Of a stretch of 64,000 bases of DNA, positions 50,941 through 60,270 are shown piece after piece. Numbering within the stretch: the stretch's first letter is position 1; every line of letters begins with the position of its first letter. This DNA comes from Paenibacillus whitsoniae. GTDB lineage: Bacteria; Bacillota; Bacilli; Paenibacillales; NBRC-103111. The notes below the pieces were generated by a model. That model was not told where the DNA came from and did no database searches. It saw nothing but the letters and a program-made list of their open reading frames with translations. Location of the stretch: NCBI RefSeq assembly GCF_003955665.1, contig NZ_RXHU01000062.1:1-64000 (forward strand), read 5' to 3'. The position numbers were made by a program, and so were the translations under genes.

Positions 50941-52323
50941 GTGTCTTTGTTTTGGAACGTTGGTAAGTATAGTGAGCGAACAGCGGTCATTTCGACTGCT
51001 GATAAAGATATCACCTATGGTGAGCTGCAGCAGCGTGTGGATGACTTTCGTGCACAACTGCCTATGTCGGGTCACAAACAACTTGTGCTGCTGCTTTGTG
51101 CAAATGACACAGCAACCCTCACTGCCTATGTGGCGTGTTTGCAGGCAGGCCATGCAGTTATGCTGCTCGATGGGCTGCTAGAAATAACGCTGCTTGAGCA
51201 TATTGTTCGTACATATGAGCCTAATTGGATTGTATCCCCGTCTCACGTGCATGCATTCGAGGGTTACTATAAATCTTCGTCCACTGTGTGGATGAAGCAG
51301 GAATTCTCCCGTACAGCAGATATCTACCCTGATCTTGCGGTACTGCTGAGCACTTCGGGAACGACGGGCAGCGCCAAATTCGTACGTCTCTCGTATGCGA
51401 ATTTGCAAGCCAATGCGCAGTCGATCGCGACTTATTTGCAGTTGAATGAAACGGAACGGGCCATTACGACCTTGCCATTTCAATATTCTTACGGATTATC
51501 TGTCATTAACAGTCACCTGCTGGTTGGGGGTGCATTACTAATAACGAACGATTCGATACTCTCAAGAGAGTTCTGGAGTTTTTTTAAAGATCAAAAAGCA
51601 ACATCGCTATCTGGTGTACCGTATACCTACCAAATGCTCCAACGACTCCGTTTTGGGCAAATGGAGCTGCCTTCTTTGCGGTATTTTACACAAGCTGGTG
51701 GCAGGTTGGCCCCTAATCTGGTTCAATCTTTCCAGAACATGGCCGTTGAGTCAGGAAGACGGTTCTACGTGATGTACGGACAGACCGAGGCAACTGCGCG
51801 GATGAGCTATGTTCCTCCAAATAGACTCGCGGAAAAAGCCGATTCTGTCGGTATTGCGATTCCCAATGGAACGTTTCGACTTGATGAAGTATCCTCAGAA
51901 CTTATCTACGAGGGCCCAAATGTGATGCTTGGTTATGCCGAAACGGGCGAGGATCTGGCCAAAGGTGACGAACTCGGCGGAACGCTGCATACCGGAGATC
52001 TGGCTGAGATCGATGATGAGGGATATGTGTATATAAAAGGTCGAATGAAGCGTTTTATTAAGCTTTTTGGTCTGCGAATGAATTTGGACGAAATCGAAAG
52101 GCAAATAGAAGTGAAGTTTTCGCTGCCGGTTGCTTGTACAGGAGGCGATGACCTACTGCTCATTTTTACGGAAGATGAATCGAAGATTGCCGTTCTTACC
52201 GAGTATGTACGTCAATTGTACAAGCTGCACGTATCGTCATTTTCTGTAAAAGCTTTGCCTAATCTGCCGCGGCTAGAAAATGGAAAAATGAACTATCTGA
52301 AGCTAAAGGACATGATGCCATGA
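50941..52323 (+). CDS. AMP-forming acyl ligase (ANL superfamily)
   Basis: This 460-residue adenylate-forming enzyme has the P-loop-like LLSTSGTTGSAKFVRLSYAN, the aromatic motif YVMYGQTEATARMSY, LHTGDLAEIDDEGYVYIKGR (ATP-ribose Asp) and RMKRFIKLFGLRMNLDEIE. The C-terminal small domain ends in NLPRLENGKMNYLKL, holding the catalytic Lys. It activates a carboxylic acid and passes it to CoA or ACP. The ACP gene two positions upstream suggests ACP. GTG 50941 is 10 bases after AAGGA; GTG 50932 touches it. Confidence 0.88.
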   Translation: MSLFWNVGKYSERTAVISTADKDITYGELQQRVDDFRAQLPMSGHKQLVLLLCANDTATLTAYVACLQAGHAVMLLDGLLEITLLEHIVRTYEPNWIVSPSHVHAFEGYYKSSSTVWMKQEFSRTADIYPDLAVLLSTSGTTGSAKFVRLSYANLQANAQSIATYLQLNETERAITTLPFQYSYGLSVINSHLLVGGALLITNDSILSREFWSFFKDQKATSLSGVPYTYQMLQRLRFGQMELPSLRYFTQAGGRLAPNLVQSFQNMAVESGRRFYVMYGQTEATARMSYVPPNRLAEKADSVGIAIPNGTFRLDEVSSELIYEGPNVMLGYAETGEDLAKGDELGGTLHTGDLAEIDDEGYVYIKGRMKRFIKLFGLRMNLDEIERQIEVKFSLPVACTGGDDLLLIFTEDESKIAVLTEYVRQLYKLHVSSFSVKALPNLPRLENGKMNYLKLKDMMP

Positions 52324-53408
52324 ACGAAGCCGTTTTCCAAACTCCCTATGCAATGAATCGCACCGCAAAGCAAGATTCTTTAGTCAATGAGTTAAAAGGA
52401 TTAACGGACTTTCATCAGCGGCACTGCGAGCCCTATCGGCACATTTTGGATAAAGTCCCCTTTGAGCCAGAAGTCCTTCGTGTAGAGGATTTGCCGTACT
52501 TGCCTGTTCAGCTTTTTAAAATGCTTGATTTATGTTCGGTACCTAAGGAAGAAGTAATCAAAACCCTAACATCCAGCGGGACGACTTCCCAGCAAGTCTC
52601 GAAAATCTTCATTGATCGCGCCACTTCAGAGCTTCAGTCAAAAGCGCTTGTGACCATTGTGAGAGATTTCATTGGAAAGCAGCGTCTGCCGATGATCATT
52701 ATCGATACCAAGAATGTGATCAAAGATCGTAAAGCTTTCAGTGCAAGGGGAGCGGGCATCGTTGGGTTTTCAAACTTTGGACGCAATCATTTTTATTTGC
52801 TGGATGACAAGATGGAGATCGATTGGCCAGGTTTGAATGCCTTTTTAGAAAAGCATGCGGGTGAACGTATCTTGTTATTCGGGTTTACGTTTATGATCTG
52901 GCAATATTTATTTAAAGTTTGTCGTAATCAACGTATCCAACTTCCGCTGAGTAATAGCATTTTGATTCACGGTGGCGGTTGGAAGAAGTTAAACGATGAA
53001 GCGGTCAGCAATGAAGTGTTCAAGCAAGCCCTATTTGGGCAATTTCAGATACCGCTTATTCACAACTACTACGGCATGGTTGAGCAAGTGGGCTCGATTT
53101 TTATGGAGTGTGAACATGGATATTTTCATACACCTGGCTTTGCCGATGTCATCATCCGGGATTTTGAAACATTGAAGCCTGTTGCGAATGAGAGCAAGGG
53201 AATTGTGCAAGTCATCAGCACGTTGCCGCAAAGCTATCCGGGTCATAGTTTGCTAACGGAGGATGTCGGAACGATACACGGAGAAGACAATTGTCCATGC
53301 GGTCGAATGGGGAAATATTTCACGGTCGAAGGTCGGATTCCTAAGGCGGAAATTAGAGGATGCAGTGACACCCATGCCTATGATCGGCAGATTGGGGTGA
53401 ATGTGTAA
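52320..53408 (+). CDS. LuxE-like acyl-protein synthetase
   Basis: This 362-residue member of the LuxE/acyl-protein synthetase family is related to phenylacetate-CoA ligases. Motifs: TLTSSGTTSQQVSKIFIDR, ILLFGFTFMIWQYLF, ILIHGGGWKKLNDE, LIHNYYGMVEQVGSIFMECE and GHSLLTEDVGTIHGEDNCPC, with a Cys/His-containing GEDNCPCGRMGKYF near the end. In luminous bacteria LuxE activates a fatty acid and hands it to LuxC. Here it overlaps the ligase by four bases and is followed at once by a LuxC homologue. There is no LuxA/LuxB, so the role is not light production. Confidence 0.88.
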   Translation: MNEAVFQTPYAMNRTAKQDSLVNELKGLTDFHQRHCEPYRHILDKVPFEPEVLRVEDLPYLPVQLFKMLDLCSVPKEEVIKTLTSSGTTSQQVSKIFIDRATSELQSKALVTIVRDFIGKQRLPMIIIDTKNVIKDRKAFSARGAGIVGFSNFGRNHFYLLDDKMEIDWPGLNAFLEKHAGERILLFGFTFMIWQYLFKVCRNQRIQLPLSNSILIHGGGWKKLNDEAVSNEVFKQALFGQFQIPLIHNYYGMVEQVGSIFMECEHGYFHTPGFADVIIRDFETLKPVANESKGIVQVISTLPQSYPGHSLLTEDVGTIHGEDNCPCGRMGKYFTVEGRIPKAEIRGCSDTHAYDRQIGVNV

Positions 53409-54635
53409 ATGGAAGCTCTTATGCCGATGGGGCTATCTACGGAGGACTGGCAGGCACATGCAGCCAACATGGCGAAGGTGAAGCCGTTGCACCCGTTCTC
53501 CCCCGTTGTCGTGCAGTTTTTGCAGGAAGTGTCTGCGGTCATTCTAAAAAACAAACAAATGCGAGCCTATCCGGAATTAATGGCTACAGGGTATTGGCTC
53601 CGGAAGGCAAATATTGCACAGATCCAACGAGATTTCGAGAAGCGCAGTGAGAGTCGTATTTTATTGGCAAGAGGGGTAGTGCTTCACTTCGCTCCATCGA
53701 ATGTCGATACGATTTTCTTGTATTCCTGGGTGCTGTCGATGCTGGCGGGAAATATCAATATCGTCCGCTTATCGCAAAACAGGAATGAGCAGCTTACCTT
53801 ACTGCTGGGCATTATCGATAAGGTGATGGATCAGGCCGCCTATGAGGAGATTAGGCAGCGGACGCTGTTTTTGACGTATGCGCATGATCGGCAGATCTCG
53901 CAGTTCTTATCGAGTTTATGTCACGCGAGGGTCATCTGGGGAGGCGATCAGACGATTCGAACGATTCGCGAGATTCCTTTACCGCCGTTAGCGACGGAGT
54001 TGGTCTTCGCTGATCGGTTTTCAACGGTCGTGCTCTCGGCAGATGAGCTTATTGCCCTATCAGACGAAAGTTTGGCGAAGCTCGCGCATGATTTTTATAA
54101 CGATGCTTTCTGGTTTCAACAAATGGCTTGCTCTTCACCAAGGCTTGTCTGTTGGGTAGGGAATGAGCAGCATATTGAACAAGCGAAAATGAGGTTTTGG
54201 AACGCGCTGACAGCCAAGCTCCAGGCAGCTCAATATGAATTGCCAAAGGCTTTACAAGTAACGCGGTTAACGACAGCTTTTTTCTATGGTGCCCATTCGT
54301 ACACGGAGGCTGTATCTTCGGCAGCCCTGCATACGCCGACACGCGTTGAGGTGACCGAAATGAATGAGCAAATCAGGGAGATGCATTGTGGCGGTGGGTT
54401 GTTTTTAGAATTATCCTGCTCGACGTTGCTAGAGGTCTCGACATTTGTATCAGACAAAGATCAAACCTTGTCCTACTTCGGATTTACCAAAGAAGAGTTA
54501 AAGCGGTTTATCTATGCTTTGAATGGAAGGGGAATCGATCGGATTATTCCCGTCGGGAAAGCGTTGGATTTTGCTGAAGTCTGGGACGGGTATTATTTAC
54601 TAAGCTATTTGACAAGAGAAGTGGATTTACGATGA
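53409..54635 (+). CDS. LuxC-like acyl reductase
   Basis: This 408-residue protein of the LuxC (acyl-CoA reductase, aldehyde-dehydrogenase-like) family shows GVVLHFAPSNVDTIFLYSWV, GNINIVRLSQNRNEQ, VIWGGDQTIRTIREI and the nucleophile Cys in FWFQQMACSSPRLVCWVG. LuxC reduces an activated acyl group to an aldehyde with NADPH. It begins one base after luxE-like, implying the same acyl-transfer partnership as in lux operons. In this setting I infer that it makes an aldehyde or reduced acyl building block for a sugar side chain. The real substrate is unknown. Confidence 0.87.
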   Translation: MEALMPMGLSTEDWQAHAANMAKVKPLHPFSPVVVQFLQEVSAVILKNKQMRAYPELMATGYWLRKANIAQIQRDFEKRSESRILLARGVVLHFAPSNVDTIFLYSWVLSMLAGNINIVRLSQNRNEQLTLLLGIIDKVMDQAAYEEIRQRTLFLTYAHDRQISQFLSSLCHARVIWGGDQTIRTIREIPLPPLATELVFADRFSTVVLSADELIALSDESLAKLAHDFYNDAFWFQQMACSSPRLVCWVGNEQHIEQAKMRFWNALTAKLQAAQYELPKALQVTRLTTAFFYGAHSYTEAVSSAALHTPTRVEVTEMNEQIREMHCGGGLFLELSCSTLLEVSTFVSDKDQTLSYFGFTKEELKRFIYALNGRGIDRIIPVGKALDFAEVWDGYYLLSYLTREVDLR

Positions 54636-54648
54636 GGAGGAAGCGTTT

Positions 54649-55185
54649 GTGGAATTTTTAAAGCTGAAGGAGGAGCATTTAGAGCAGATTTTGAAATGGC
54701 GAACAAGTGAGCACGTTACCAAGTACATGTTTACAGACGTTGAATACAACTTAGACCGCCAGAAAAAGTGGTTTGAGCGCATTTCCAGTGATTCAACGAG
54801 TCGATATTGGTTAATTACTTCGAAGGAAAAGCAACTCGGGCTTGTCTCGTTAACGAACATAGACCGGCATCATTTACGTGCCTACTGGGCATATTACATC
54901 GGTGATACGCAGTACAATATGGTCGGTGCAATGATTGGGCCCTACATCTATAACTATGCCTTTCAGAAGTTGGGTTTCAACAAGCTGCTTGGCGAAGTGA
55001 TGGCTCACAATGACAATGTGAGGAAGATCCACTTGAAGCATGGTTGTACGGAAGTGGGACACTACCAGCAGCATATTCTAAAAGATGGTGTATTTCATGA
55101 TGTATATATTTATGAAATGCTCGCGGATGAATGGAAAAAGAGAAGCGCTTCGTACGATAGATTTGTTGGCAGTTTTGAAGAATAG
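54649..55185 (+). CDS. pseH: Amino-sugar N-acyltransferase (PseH, GNAT)
   Basis: This 178-residue GNAT enzyme resembles PseH, which acylates the 4-amino group of UDP-4-amino-4,6-dideoxy-AltNAc. Seen: EHLEQILKWRTSEHVTKYMF, YWLITSKEKQLGLVSLTNID, AYWAYYIGDTQYNMVGAMIG, the acyl-CoA region and HNDNVRKIHLKHGCTEVGHY. GTG 54649 is 8 bases after GAGGAGG. Directly downstream of the ACP/ligase/LuxEC set, it may accept an unusual acyl donor rather than acetyl-CoA. Confidence 0.88.
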   Translation: MEFLKLKEEHLEQILKWRTSEHVTKYMFTDVEYNLDRQKKWFERISSDSTSRYWLITSKEKQLGLVSLTNIDRHHLRAYWAYYIGDTQYNMVGAMIGPYIYNYAFQKLGFNKLLGEVMAHNDNVRKIHLKHGCTEVGHYQQHILKDGVFHDVYIYEMLADEWKKRSASYDRFVGSFEE

Positions 55186-55197
55186 GCGGTAATTGGA

Positions 55198-55923
55198 ATG
55201 AAAACAGTGATGATAATCCAGGCGAGAATGGGGTCTTCACGGCTGCCAGGGAAAGTGCTGCTGCCCCTTGGCAAAACCGTTGTGCTCGATTATGTAGTTC
55301 AGCGTTGTCGCAACGTACAAGGTGTAGACGAGGTTATTGTCGCAACCTCCGTTCTCGCTCCAGATGATGCGATCGCAGCATGGTGTGAGCAAAACGAAGT
55401 CATCTGCTTCAGAGGTTCTGAGGATGATGTGTTGTCACGGTACTATATGTGCGCAGCGGCATATGATCCGGACTACGTGATTCGAGTAACAGCGGATTGC
55501 CCGTTTGTTGATTACGAAATGGCGAGCGGGCTAATTCAGCAAATGAAGCAAGAGCGAGTAGATATCCTTGATCTCGTAGGAGATGTTCCGCGGGGTCTAA
55601 CTGTTGAAATCGTTGCATTTTCTGCACTCGAGACCATGTATAACGTAGGGAAAGAGCTCCGTCACAGAGAGCATGTCACGTACTATGCTTATGAACATCG
55701 CGAACAATTTACCCGAAAATCCTATCCTGTTTCGACTCCACTCCTTCACCCAGAGCTCAGAATTACGCTCGATACCGAAGAGGACTATGCACTGTGCAAA
55801 AGAATCGGAGACCATTTCCGGGACAATATGCTTGTTTCTTCTGAGGATGTCGTGGAGTTCCTACTGCAAAATCCCGACGTAGCGGCATTAAATGCACATA
55901 TTGAACAGAAACCGGTTGTATAG
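55198..55923 (+). CDS. pseF: CMP-nonulosonate cytidylyltransferase (PseF/SpsF family)
   Basis: This 241-residue cytidylyltransferase has VMIIQARMGSSRLPGKVLLP (nucleotide loop), VATSVLAPDDAIAAWCE, FRGSEDDVLSRYYM, YVIRVTADCPFVDYEMA and LRITLDTEEDYALCKRI. The pattern is that of SpsF and of PseF-type enzymes that load CMP onto pseudaminic acid. Its position between pseH and pseG supports CMP-Pse formation, the donor used by Maf proteins. B. subtilis SpsF serves spore-coat polysaccharide, so that alternative must be kept open. Confidence 0.85.
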   Translation: MKTVMIIQARMGSSRLPGKVLLPLGKTVVLDYVVQRCRNVQGVDEVIVATSVLAPDDAIAAWCEQNEVICFRGSEDDVLSRYYMCAAAYDPDYVIRVTADCPFVDYEMASGLIQQMKQERVDILDLVGDVPRGLTVEIVAFSALETMYNVGKELRHREHVTYYAYEHREQFTRKSYPVSTPLLHPELRITLDTEEDYALCKRIGDHFRDNMLVSSEDVVEFLLQNPDVAALNAHIEQKPVV

Positions 55924-55948
55924 TCGGTTTGGAAAGTGAGGTATTACC

Positions 55949-56992
55949 GTGCATGTATTTGTACGCGTGGATGGTTCGACAGCCATAGGAACGGGCCATA
56001 TCATGAGATGCGTGCTTTTGGCGGAAATGCTGGTTCAAGCGGGAGCGTCTGTGTCTTTCATCATGAGAATGGGGCGAGGCCATCTAGGTGACTGGGTCGC
56101 ACAAAAGGGATTTCAAGTTTTTATGCTAGGTGAGGAAGTCTTTACGCAAAGTGAGGATGCTGATAAAGTTATAGATATTATTAGCGAGATTGGCTCGGAC
56201 GGATGGATGATTGTTGACCATTATGGTCTAGATGAGCAGTGGGAACAGCGGATTGGGCCATACGTTAAACACATCGCTGTCATTGATGATCTTGCTGACC
56301 GGAGGCATCAGTGTGAGCTTCTGCTCGATCAAAATTATACGACGAATCTTGAGCAGCGGTATCATTCGTTAGTTCCTGCTGACTGCCGGTTGCTTCTAGG
56401 GCCTTCTTACTTATTATTGCGCCCCGAATTCTTATCTATGCGGAAGCACATGCGTAAGCGAAAGGGGTCAATTAAGCGAATTCTTGTTTTTTTTGGCGGA
56501 AGTGATCCAACCAATGAAACGATGAAAGTGCTTAATGCGTTAGAAGCAAGCCAGATTAGCGGGCTTTATGTAGATGTAGTCGTAGGTACCGCGAATCCTG
56601 TCCGAGTTGAAATAGAGGAACAATGTGCGCGGTCCAATTACCATTATCATTGTCAGATTGATTACTTGAGCTCGTTAATGAATGAGGCGGACCTGTCATT
56701 CGGAGCAGGTGGTGTAACGATGTGGGAGCGTTGCTATCTTGGTCTTCCTTCTGCCGTCACCGTTGTGGCGGATAATCAGACAGAATCAACGGAGGCAGCG
56801 GCTCGATTCGGGGCGATTTGGAATATGGGATTTTATGATGATGTGTACGTGCAAGATTACGTAGAGGTGTTAGATAGAGCTCTACTGCATCCACAAGATG
56901 TGGTGGAAATGAGCGAACGCGCTCTTCAGTTGCTGGGTAATTCAACAGAAGCTGGCTTACATCCGGTCGTGAAGACGATCATGGAGGGATAA
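55949..56992 (+). CDS. pseG: UDP-sugar hydrolase PseG (SpsG-like)
   Basis: This 347-residue GT-B-fold hydrolase releases 2,4-diacylamido-2,4,6-trideoxy-altrose from UDP. Seen: VFVRVDGSTAIGTGHIMRCV (catalytic His), WMIVDHYGLDEQWEQRIG, IDDLADRRHQCELLLDQNY, ILVFFGGSDPTNETMKVLNA and SFGAGGVTMWERCYLGLPSA. Those motifs separate PseG from MurG-type transferases. GTG 55949 follows GAAAGTGAGG. Six bases separate its stop from pseI. Confidence 0.92.
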   Translation: MHVFVRVDGSTAIGTGHIMRCVLLAEMLVQAGASVSFIMRMGRGHLGDWVAQKGFQVFMLGEEVFTQSEDADKVIDIISEIGSDGWMIVDHYGLDEQWEQRIGPYVKHIAVIDDLADRRHQCELLLDQNYTTNLEQRYHSLVPADCRLLLGPSYLLLRPEFLSMRKHMRKRKGSIKRILVFFGGSDPTNETMKVLNALEASQISGLYVDVVVGTANPVRVEIEEQCARSNYHYHCQIDYLSSLMNEADLSFGAGGVTMWERCYLGLPSAVTVVADNQTESTEAAARFGAIWNMGFYDDVYVQDYVEVLDRALLHPQDVVEMSERALQLLGNSTEAGLHPVVKTIMEG

Positions 56993-56998
56993 CTGCTG

Positions 56999-58048
56999 AT
57001 GAAAGACATTCAAATAGGTCATCGTTTGATCGGACCCATACATAAACCATTCATTATTGCCGAGATGTCGGGGAATCACAATCAATCTTTGGATACGGCG
57101 CTTGCCATCGTAGAAGCTGCCGCTCAAGCTGGTGTAGATGCCCTGAAATTGCAAACTTATACGGCAGATACCATGACGATTGATATCGACAGCGGCGATT
57201 TTTGGATTGATGACCCGAACAGTTTGTGGAAGGGAACTTCTCTCTATAAGCTCTATCAAGAGGCGTACACACCTTGGGAATGGCATGAACCTATTTTCAA
57301 AAGATGCAGAGAATTGGGCATTATTCCTTTCAGCACACCTTTTGACGAGACGGCTGTCGATTTCTTGGAACAATTGAACGTCGATTGCTACAAAATAGCT
57401 TCGTTCGAAAATACAGATATTGAGCTCATACGTTATGTAGCTAGCAAAGGCAAGCCGATGATTATATCGACGGGAATGGCCTCAATTGCAGAGTTGGACG
57501 AAACGGTTCGTGCCGCAAGGGAAGCGGGCTGCAAGGATCTTGTGCTGTTGAAATGCACCAGCACGTATCCCGCCTCCCCTGAAAACACCAACCTATCGAC
57601 CCTGCCTCACCTGCGGGACTTATTCCGCTGCCAAGTCGGCGTTTCCGATCATACAATGGGCATCGGCGTCAGTGTAGGCAGTGTGGCACTTGGTGCTTCC
57701 GTGATCGAAAAGCATTTTACGTTGTCGCGTGCTGCCGGCGGGGTGGACGCAGCTTTTTCCATGGAACCGGCCGAAATGAGCGCGTTGGTTGTCGAGACGG
57801 ATCGCGTTTCGAAAAGCCTAGGACAAATCCATTATGGGCCAACAGAAGCCGAGAAAGTTTCATTAAAACATAGAAGATCCTTGTATGTGATTAAGGATTT
57901 GAAGCAGGGAGATATATTGACCAAGGACAATATCAAATCTATTCGCCCTGGGGCAGGGCTGCCGACGAAAAATTTGGAGCTTGTACTTGGCAGGAAGGTC
58001 ACAAAGGATGTTGCAAGAGGAACTCCGATGACATGGGACATACTGTAA
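56999..58048 (+). CDS. pseI: Pseudaminic acid synthase PseI (NeuB family)
   Basis: This 349-residue synthase condenses the trideoxy sugar with phosphoenolpyruvate. The TIM-barrel NeuB part has FIIAEMSGNHNQSLDTALAI, DALKLQTYTADTMTID, PFSTPFDETAVDFLE, CYKIASFENTDIELIRYV, LLKCTSTYPASPENTNL and VSDHTMGIGVSVGSVALGAS with EKHFTLSR. The C-terminal SAF antifreeze-like domain is RRSLYVIKDLKQGDILTKDN. EMSGNHN and YTADTMT are as in PseI rather than legionaminic synthases, as I recall them. With pseG, pseF and pseH it completes the central CMP-Pse steps. Confidence 0.92.
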   Translation: MKDIQIGHRLIGPIHKPFIIAEMSGNHNQSLDTALAIVEAAAQAGVDALKLQTYTADTMTIDIDSGDFWIDDPNSLWKGTSLYKLYQEAYTPWEWHEPIFKRCRELGIIPFSTPFDETAVDFLEQLNVDCYKIASFENTDIELIRYVASKGKPMIISTGMASIAELDETVRAAREAGCKDLVLLKCTSTYPASPENTNLSTLPHLRDLFRCQVGVSDHTMGIGVSVGSVALGASVIEKHFTLSRAAGGVDAAFSMEPAEMSALVVETDRVSKSLGQIHYGPTEAEKVSLKHRRSLYVIKDLKQGDILTKDNIKSIRPGAGLPTKNLELVLGRKVTKDVARGTPMTWDIL

Positions 58049-58074
58049 CTTGAATGTAGAGGGATGGATAAATC

Positions 58075-59448
58075 ATGGACCGGGTAGACAGCTTGGAAAA
58101 ACAATCGGAAAAAATGCTGGAATTTGAGGAAATGGATAAGCTATTCGACCGTCTTTTCCCGATTTGCAGGAGTATTACAGGGCCTGGCGTCAGGGAAACG
58201 ATTGCGATATTCCAACAATATATACCATTGGAGCAATTCGCCGTACCGACGGGGGCGAAGGTGTTTGATTGGGAGATTCCCCGTGAATGGAGAATTCGTG
58301 AAGCTTGGTTAAAAGGGCCGAATGGAGAAACAATCGTCGATTTTAAAGATCATAATCTGCATGTTCTCAATTACAGTGTTCCAGTAAATCGAACGCTATC
58401 TCTTGATGAAGTCAAAGCGCATCTTTACAGTGTTCCTAGCCTGCCAGACGCCATTCCATACGTGACATCTTACTATAAGGAGAGATGGGGATTTTGTCTT
58501 CCACATTGCGTACTGGAGAACCTGAAGCCGGGTCAGTACCATGCTTATATCGATAGCGAGCTCATTCAAGGTGAACTCAATTATGCGCAAGTTGTTTTGC
58601 CCGGTGAGTCCGATCAAGAAGTGCTGTTCAGTTCTTACATCTGCCATCCTTCTATGGCGAATAATGAGCTTAGCGGGCCAATCGTTACAGCCTTCATGTA
58701 CCTTCGTTTGGCCAAATGGCAGCATCGCCGATTCACGTATCGGTTTGTATTAGCACCTGAGACGATCGGTGCGATTGCCTATCTGCATCAATTTGGGGAA
58801 GAGTTGAGGGAAAAGGTGGTTGCGGGCATGGTGTTAACTTGCATCGGCGGCAACGACCCGTTGAGCTTTAAGAAAACGAGACGCGATCATTCACAGCTGG
58901 ATATAATCATTGCTCATTTAATTCATCATAAAAAGATAGACGCAAGATTGAGAGGGTTTACGCCAACTTATGGGTCTGATGAACGCCAGTTTTGCTCCCC
59001 CGGTTTTAATTTTCCGGTAGGTCAGATGTCGCGAGGTCTGCACTCGGGCTTTCCTGGCTATCATAATTCGTTAGATACGAAGGAAGCGATGACGATTGAA
59101 GCCCTTCAGCAAAGTTTGGATGAATTAGAATTCGTATGCAAAGCTCTGGAATTAGATGGATATTATATAAACCAGTCCCCTTTTGGTGAAGTCAAATTGG
59201 ACAAGCATGGTCTTTATCCAGATATGAATGCGCCGACGATGAGAGGGCACTCCAATAATGAGGTCGTGGATCACCGAACACAGCTCAACCGTATCCTTAT
59301 CGTTTTGAATTATTGCGATGGGCAGCATTCAATGCAGCAGATTGCGGATCGCTGTGGATGTTCGATCCTAGATCTAGAGCCCGTTATTGAGATTTTAAAA
59401 GAAAAACAACTGATCATCGGTCCATTTTCCGAAAAAAGGGGGTTATAA
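58075..59448 (+). CDS. DUF4910 aminopeptidase-like protein with winged-helix end
   Basis: This 457-residue protein is of the DUF2172/DUF4910 type, an M28-like zinc-hydrolase fold. Candidate metal and active-site segments are SSYICHPSMANNELSGPIV, APETIGAIAYLHQFG, TYGSDERQFCSPGFNFP and GYHNSLDTKEAM. The last 90 residues form a winged-helix-like domain (LDLEPVIEILKEKQLIIG). Relatives occur in surface polysaccharide and nonulosonic acid clusters, where the reaction is not established to my knowledge. Between pseI and a formyltransferase it may deacylate or hydrolyse an amino-sugar amide. No signal peptide, so cytosolic. Confidence 0.85.
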   Translation: MDRVDSLEKQSEKMLEFEEMDKLFDRLFPICRSITGPGVRETIAIFQQYIPLEQFAVPTGAKVFDWEIPREWRIREAWLKGPNGETIVDFKDHNLHVLNYSVPVNRTLSLDEVKAHLYSVPSLPDAIPYVTSYYKERWGFCLPHCVLENLKPGQYHAYIDSELIQGELNYAQVVLPGESDQEVLFSSYICHPSMANNELSGPIVTAFMYLRLAKWQHRRFTYRFVLAPETIGAIAYLHQFGEELREKVVAGMVLTCIGGNDPLSFKKTRRDHSQLDIIIAHLIHHKKIDARLRGFTPTYGSDERQFCSPGFNFPVGQMSRGLHSGFPGYHNSLDTKEAMTIEALQQSLDELEFVCKALELDGYYINQSPFGEVKLDKHGLYPDMNAPTMRGHSNNEVVDHRTQLNRILIVLNYCDGQHSMQQIADRCGCSILDLEPVIEILKEKQLIIGPFSEKRGL

Positions 59449-59452
59449 CGAA

Positions 59453-60253
59453 ATGAAAGTTGTGTTATTCATTGGCTCCCATCCCAGACACTTATTTGTA
59501 GCTGAAACATTGCAGAAACACGGATTTTTAAATGCCGTCGTCATGGAGAAACGAGAAGAATTTTTACCTGCGCCGCCTCCTGGCTTGCAGGAGCTAGATC
59601 GCGAGAACTTCATCCGCCATTTTGCAGACAGAGATGCAGCGGAAACTAGGCAATTTGGGCATTCGCGCCAATTGGAGATGGATCCGGAGGCTATTCTGCA
59701 AGTTGATTACCATAATCTGAACAGCAAGCAGGTTAAAGACTGGATCGATGCCATACAGCCGGATGTTGTGCTTACTTATGGCGTTCATAAAATCTCAACG
59801 GAGCTTCTGGCGTCGTTCCCGACTTACGCATGGAATGTTCATGGGGGATTGTCGCCGTGGTACCGCGGCAACACGACGCTGTTCTGGCCGTTTTATTTTA
59901 TGAAGCCGAATTGGGCGGGGATGACCATCCACCAATTAACCTCAAAGTTAGATGCAGGAGCCATCATTCATCATGCGGTTCCGGAGCTAGTACGGGGAGA
60001 CGGCTTGCATGACGTTGCCTGCCGTGCGGTTAAGCAAGCAGCAGAAGATATTGTGATGATTTTGCATAAATTAGCTAAGGGCGAATCGGTTCAGCCTGTA
60101 CCCCAAAAATCGTCCGGCAAGTTATTTATGACAGAGGACTGGGGCCCGCAGCACCTGCGAGTGGTTTACAATCTGTTCGATAATGACATTGTCGATCGCT
60201 ATCTTGATGGCGAGTTTGGACATCACGAGCCTCCACTTATTAAGGCTTTTTAA
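59453..60253 (+). CDS. Formyltransferase-family enzyme
   Basis: This 266-residue protein has the formyl-THF transferase core: VVLTYGVHKISTELLASFP, the catalytic Asn-His in WNVHGGLSPWYRGNTTLFWP, and MTIHQLTSKLDAGAIIHHAV with the Asp. These are the N-H-D residues shared by methionyl-tRNA and sugar N-formyltransferases. ATG 59453 follows AAAGGGGG. It is too short and divergent to be Fmt. The setting suggests N-formylation of an amino sugar, giving a formamido group on the nonulosonic acid or a related sugar. Confidence 0.87.
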   Translation: MKVVLFIGSHPRHLFVAETLQKHGFLNAVVMEKREEFLPAPPPGLQELDRENFIRHFADRDAAETRQFGHSRQLEMDPEAILQVDYHNLNSKQVKDWIDAIQPDVVLTYGVHKISTELLASFPTYAWNVHGGLSPWYRGNTTLFWPFYFMKPNWAGMTIHQLTSKLDAGAIIHHAVPELVRGDGLHDVACRAVKQAAEDIVMILHKLAKGESVQPVPQKSSGKLFMTEDWGPQHLRVVYNLFDNDIVDRYLDGEFGHHEPPLIKAF

Positions 60254-60270
60254 CAAAGGAGCGGAATGTA

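Noticed and set aside
52320..54635. A bioluminescence (lux) operon
   Set aside because: LuxE- and LuxC-like genes are present but there is no luxA/luxB luciferase; the neighbours are sugar genes.
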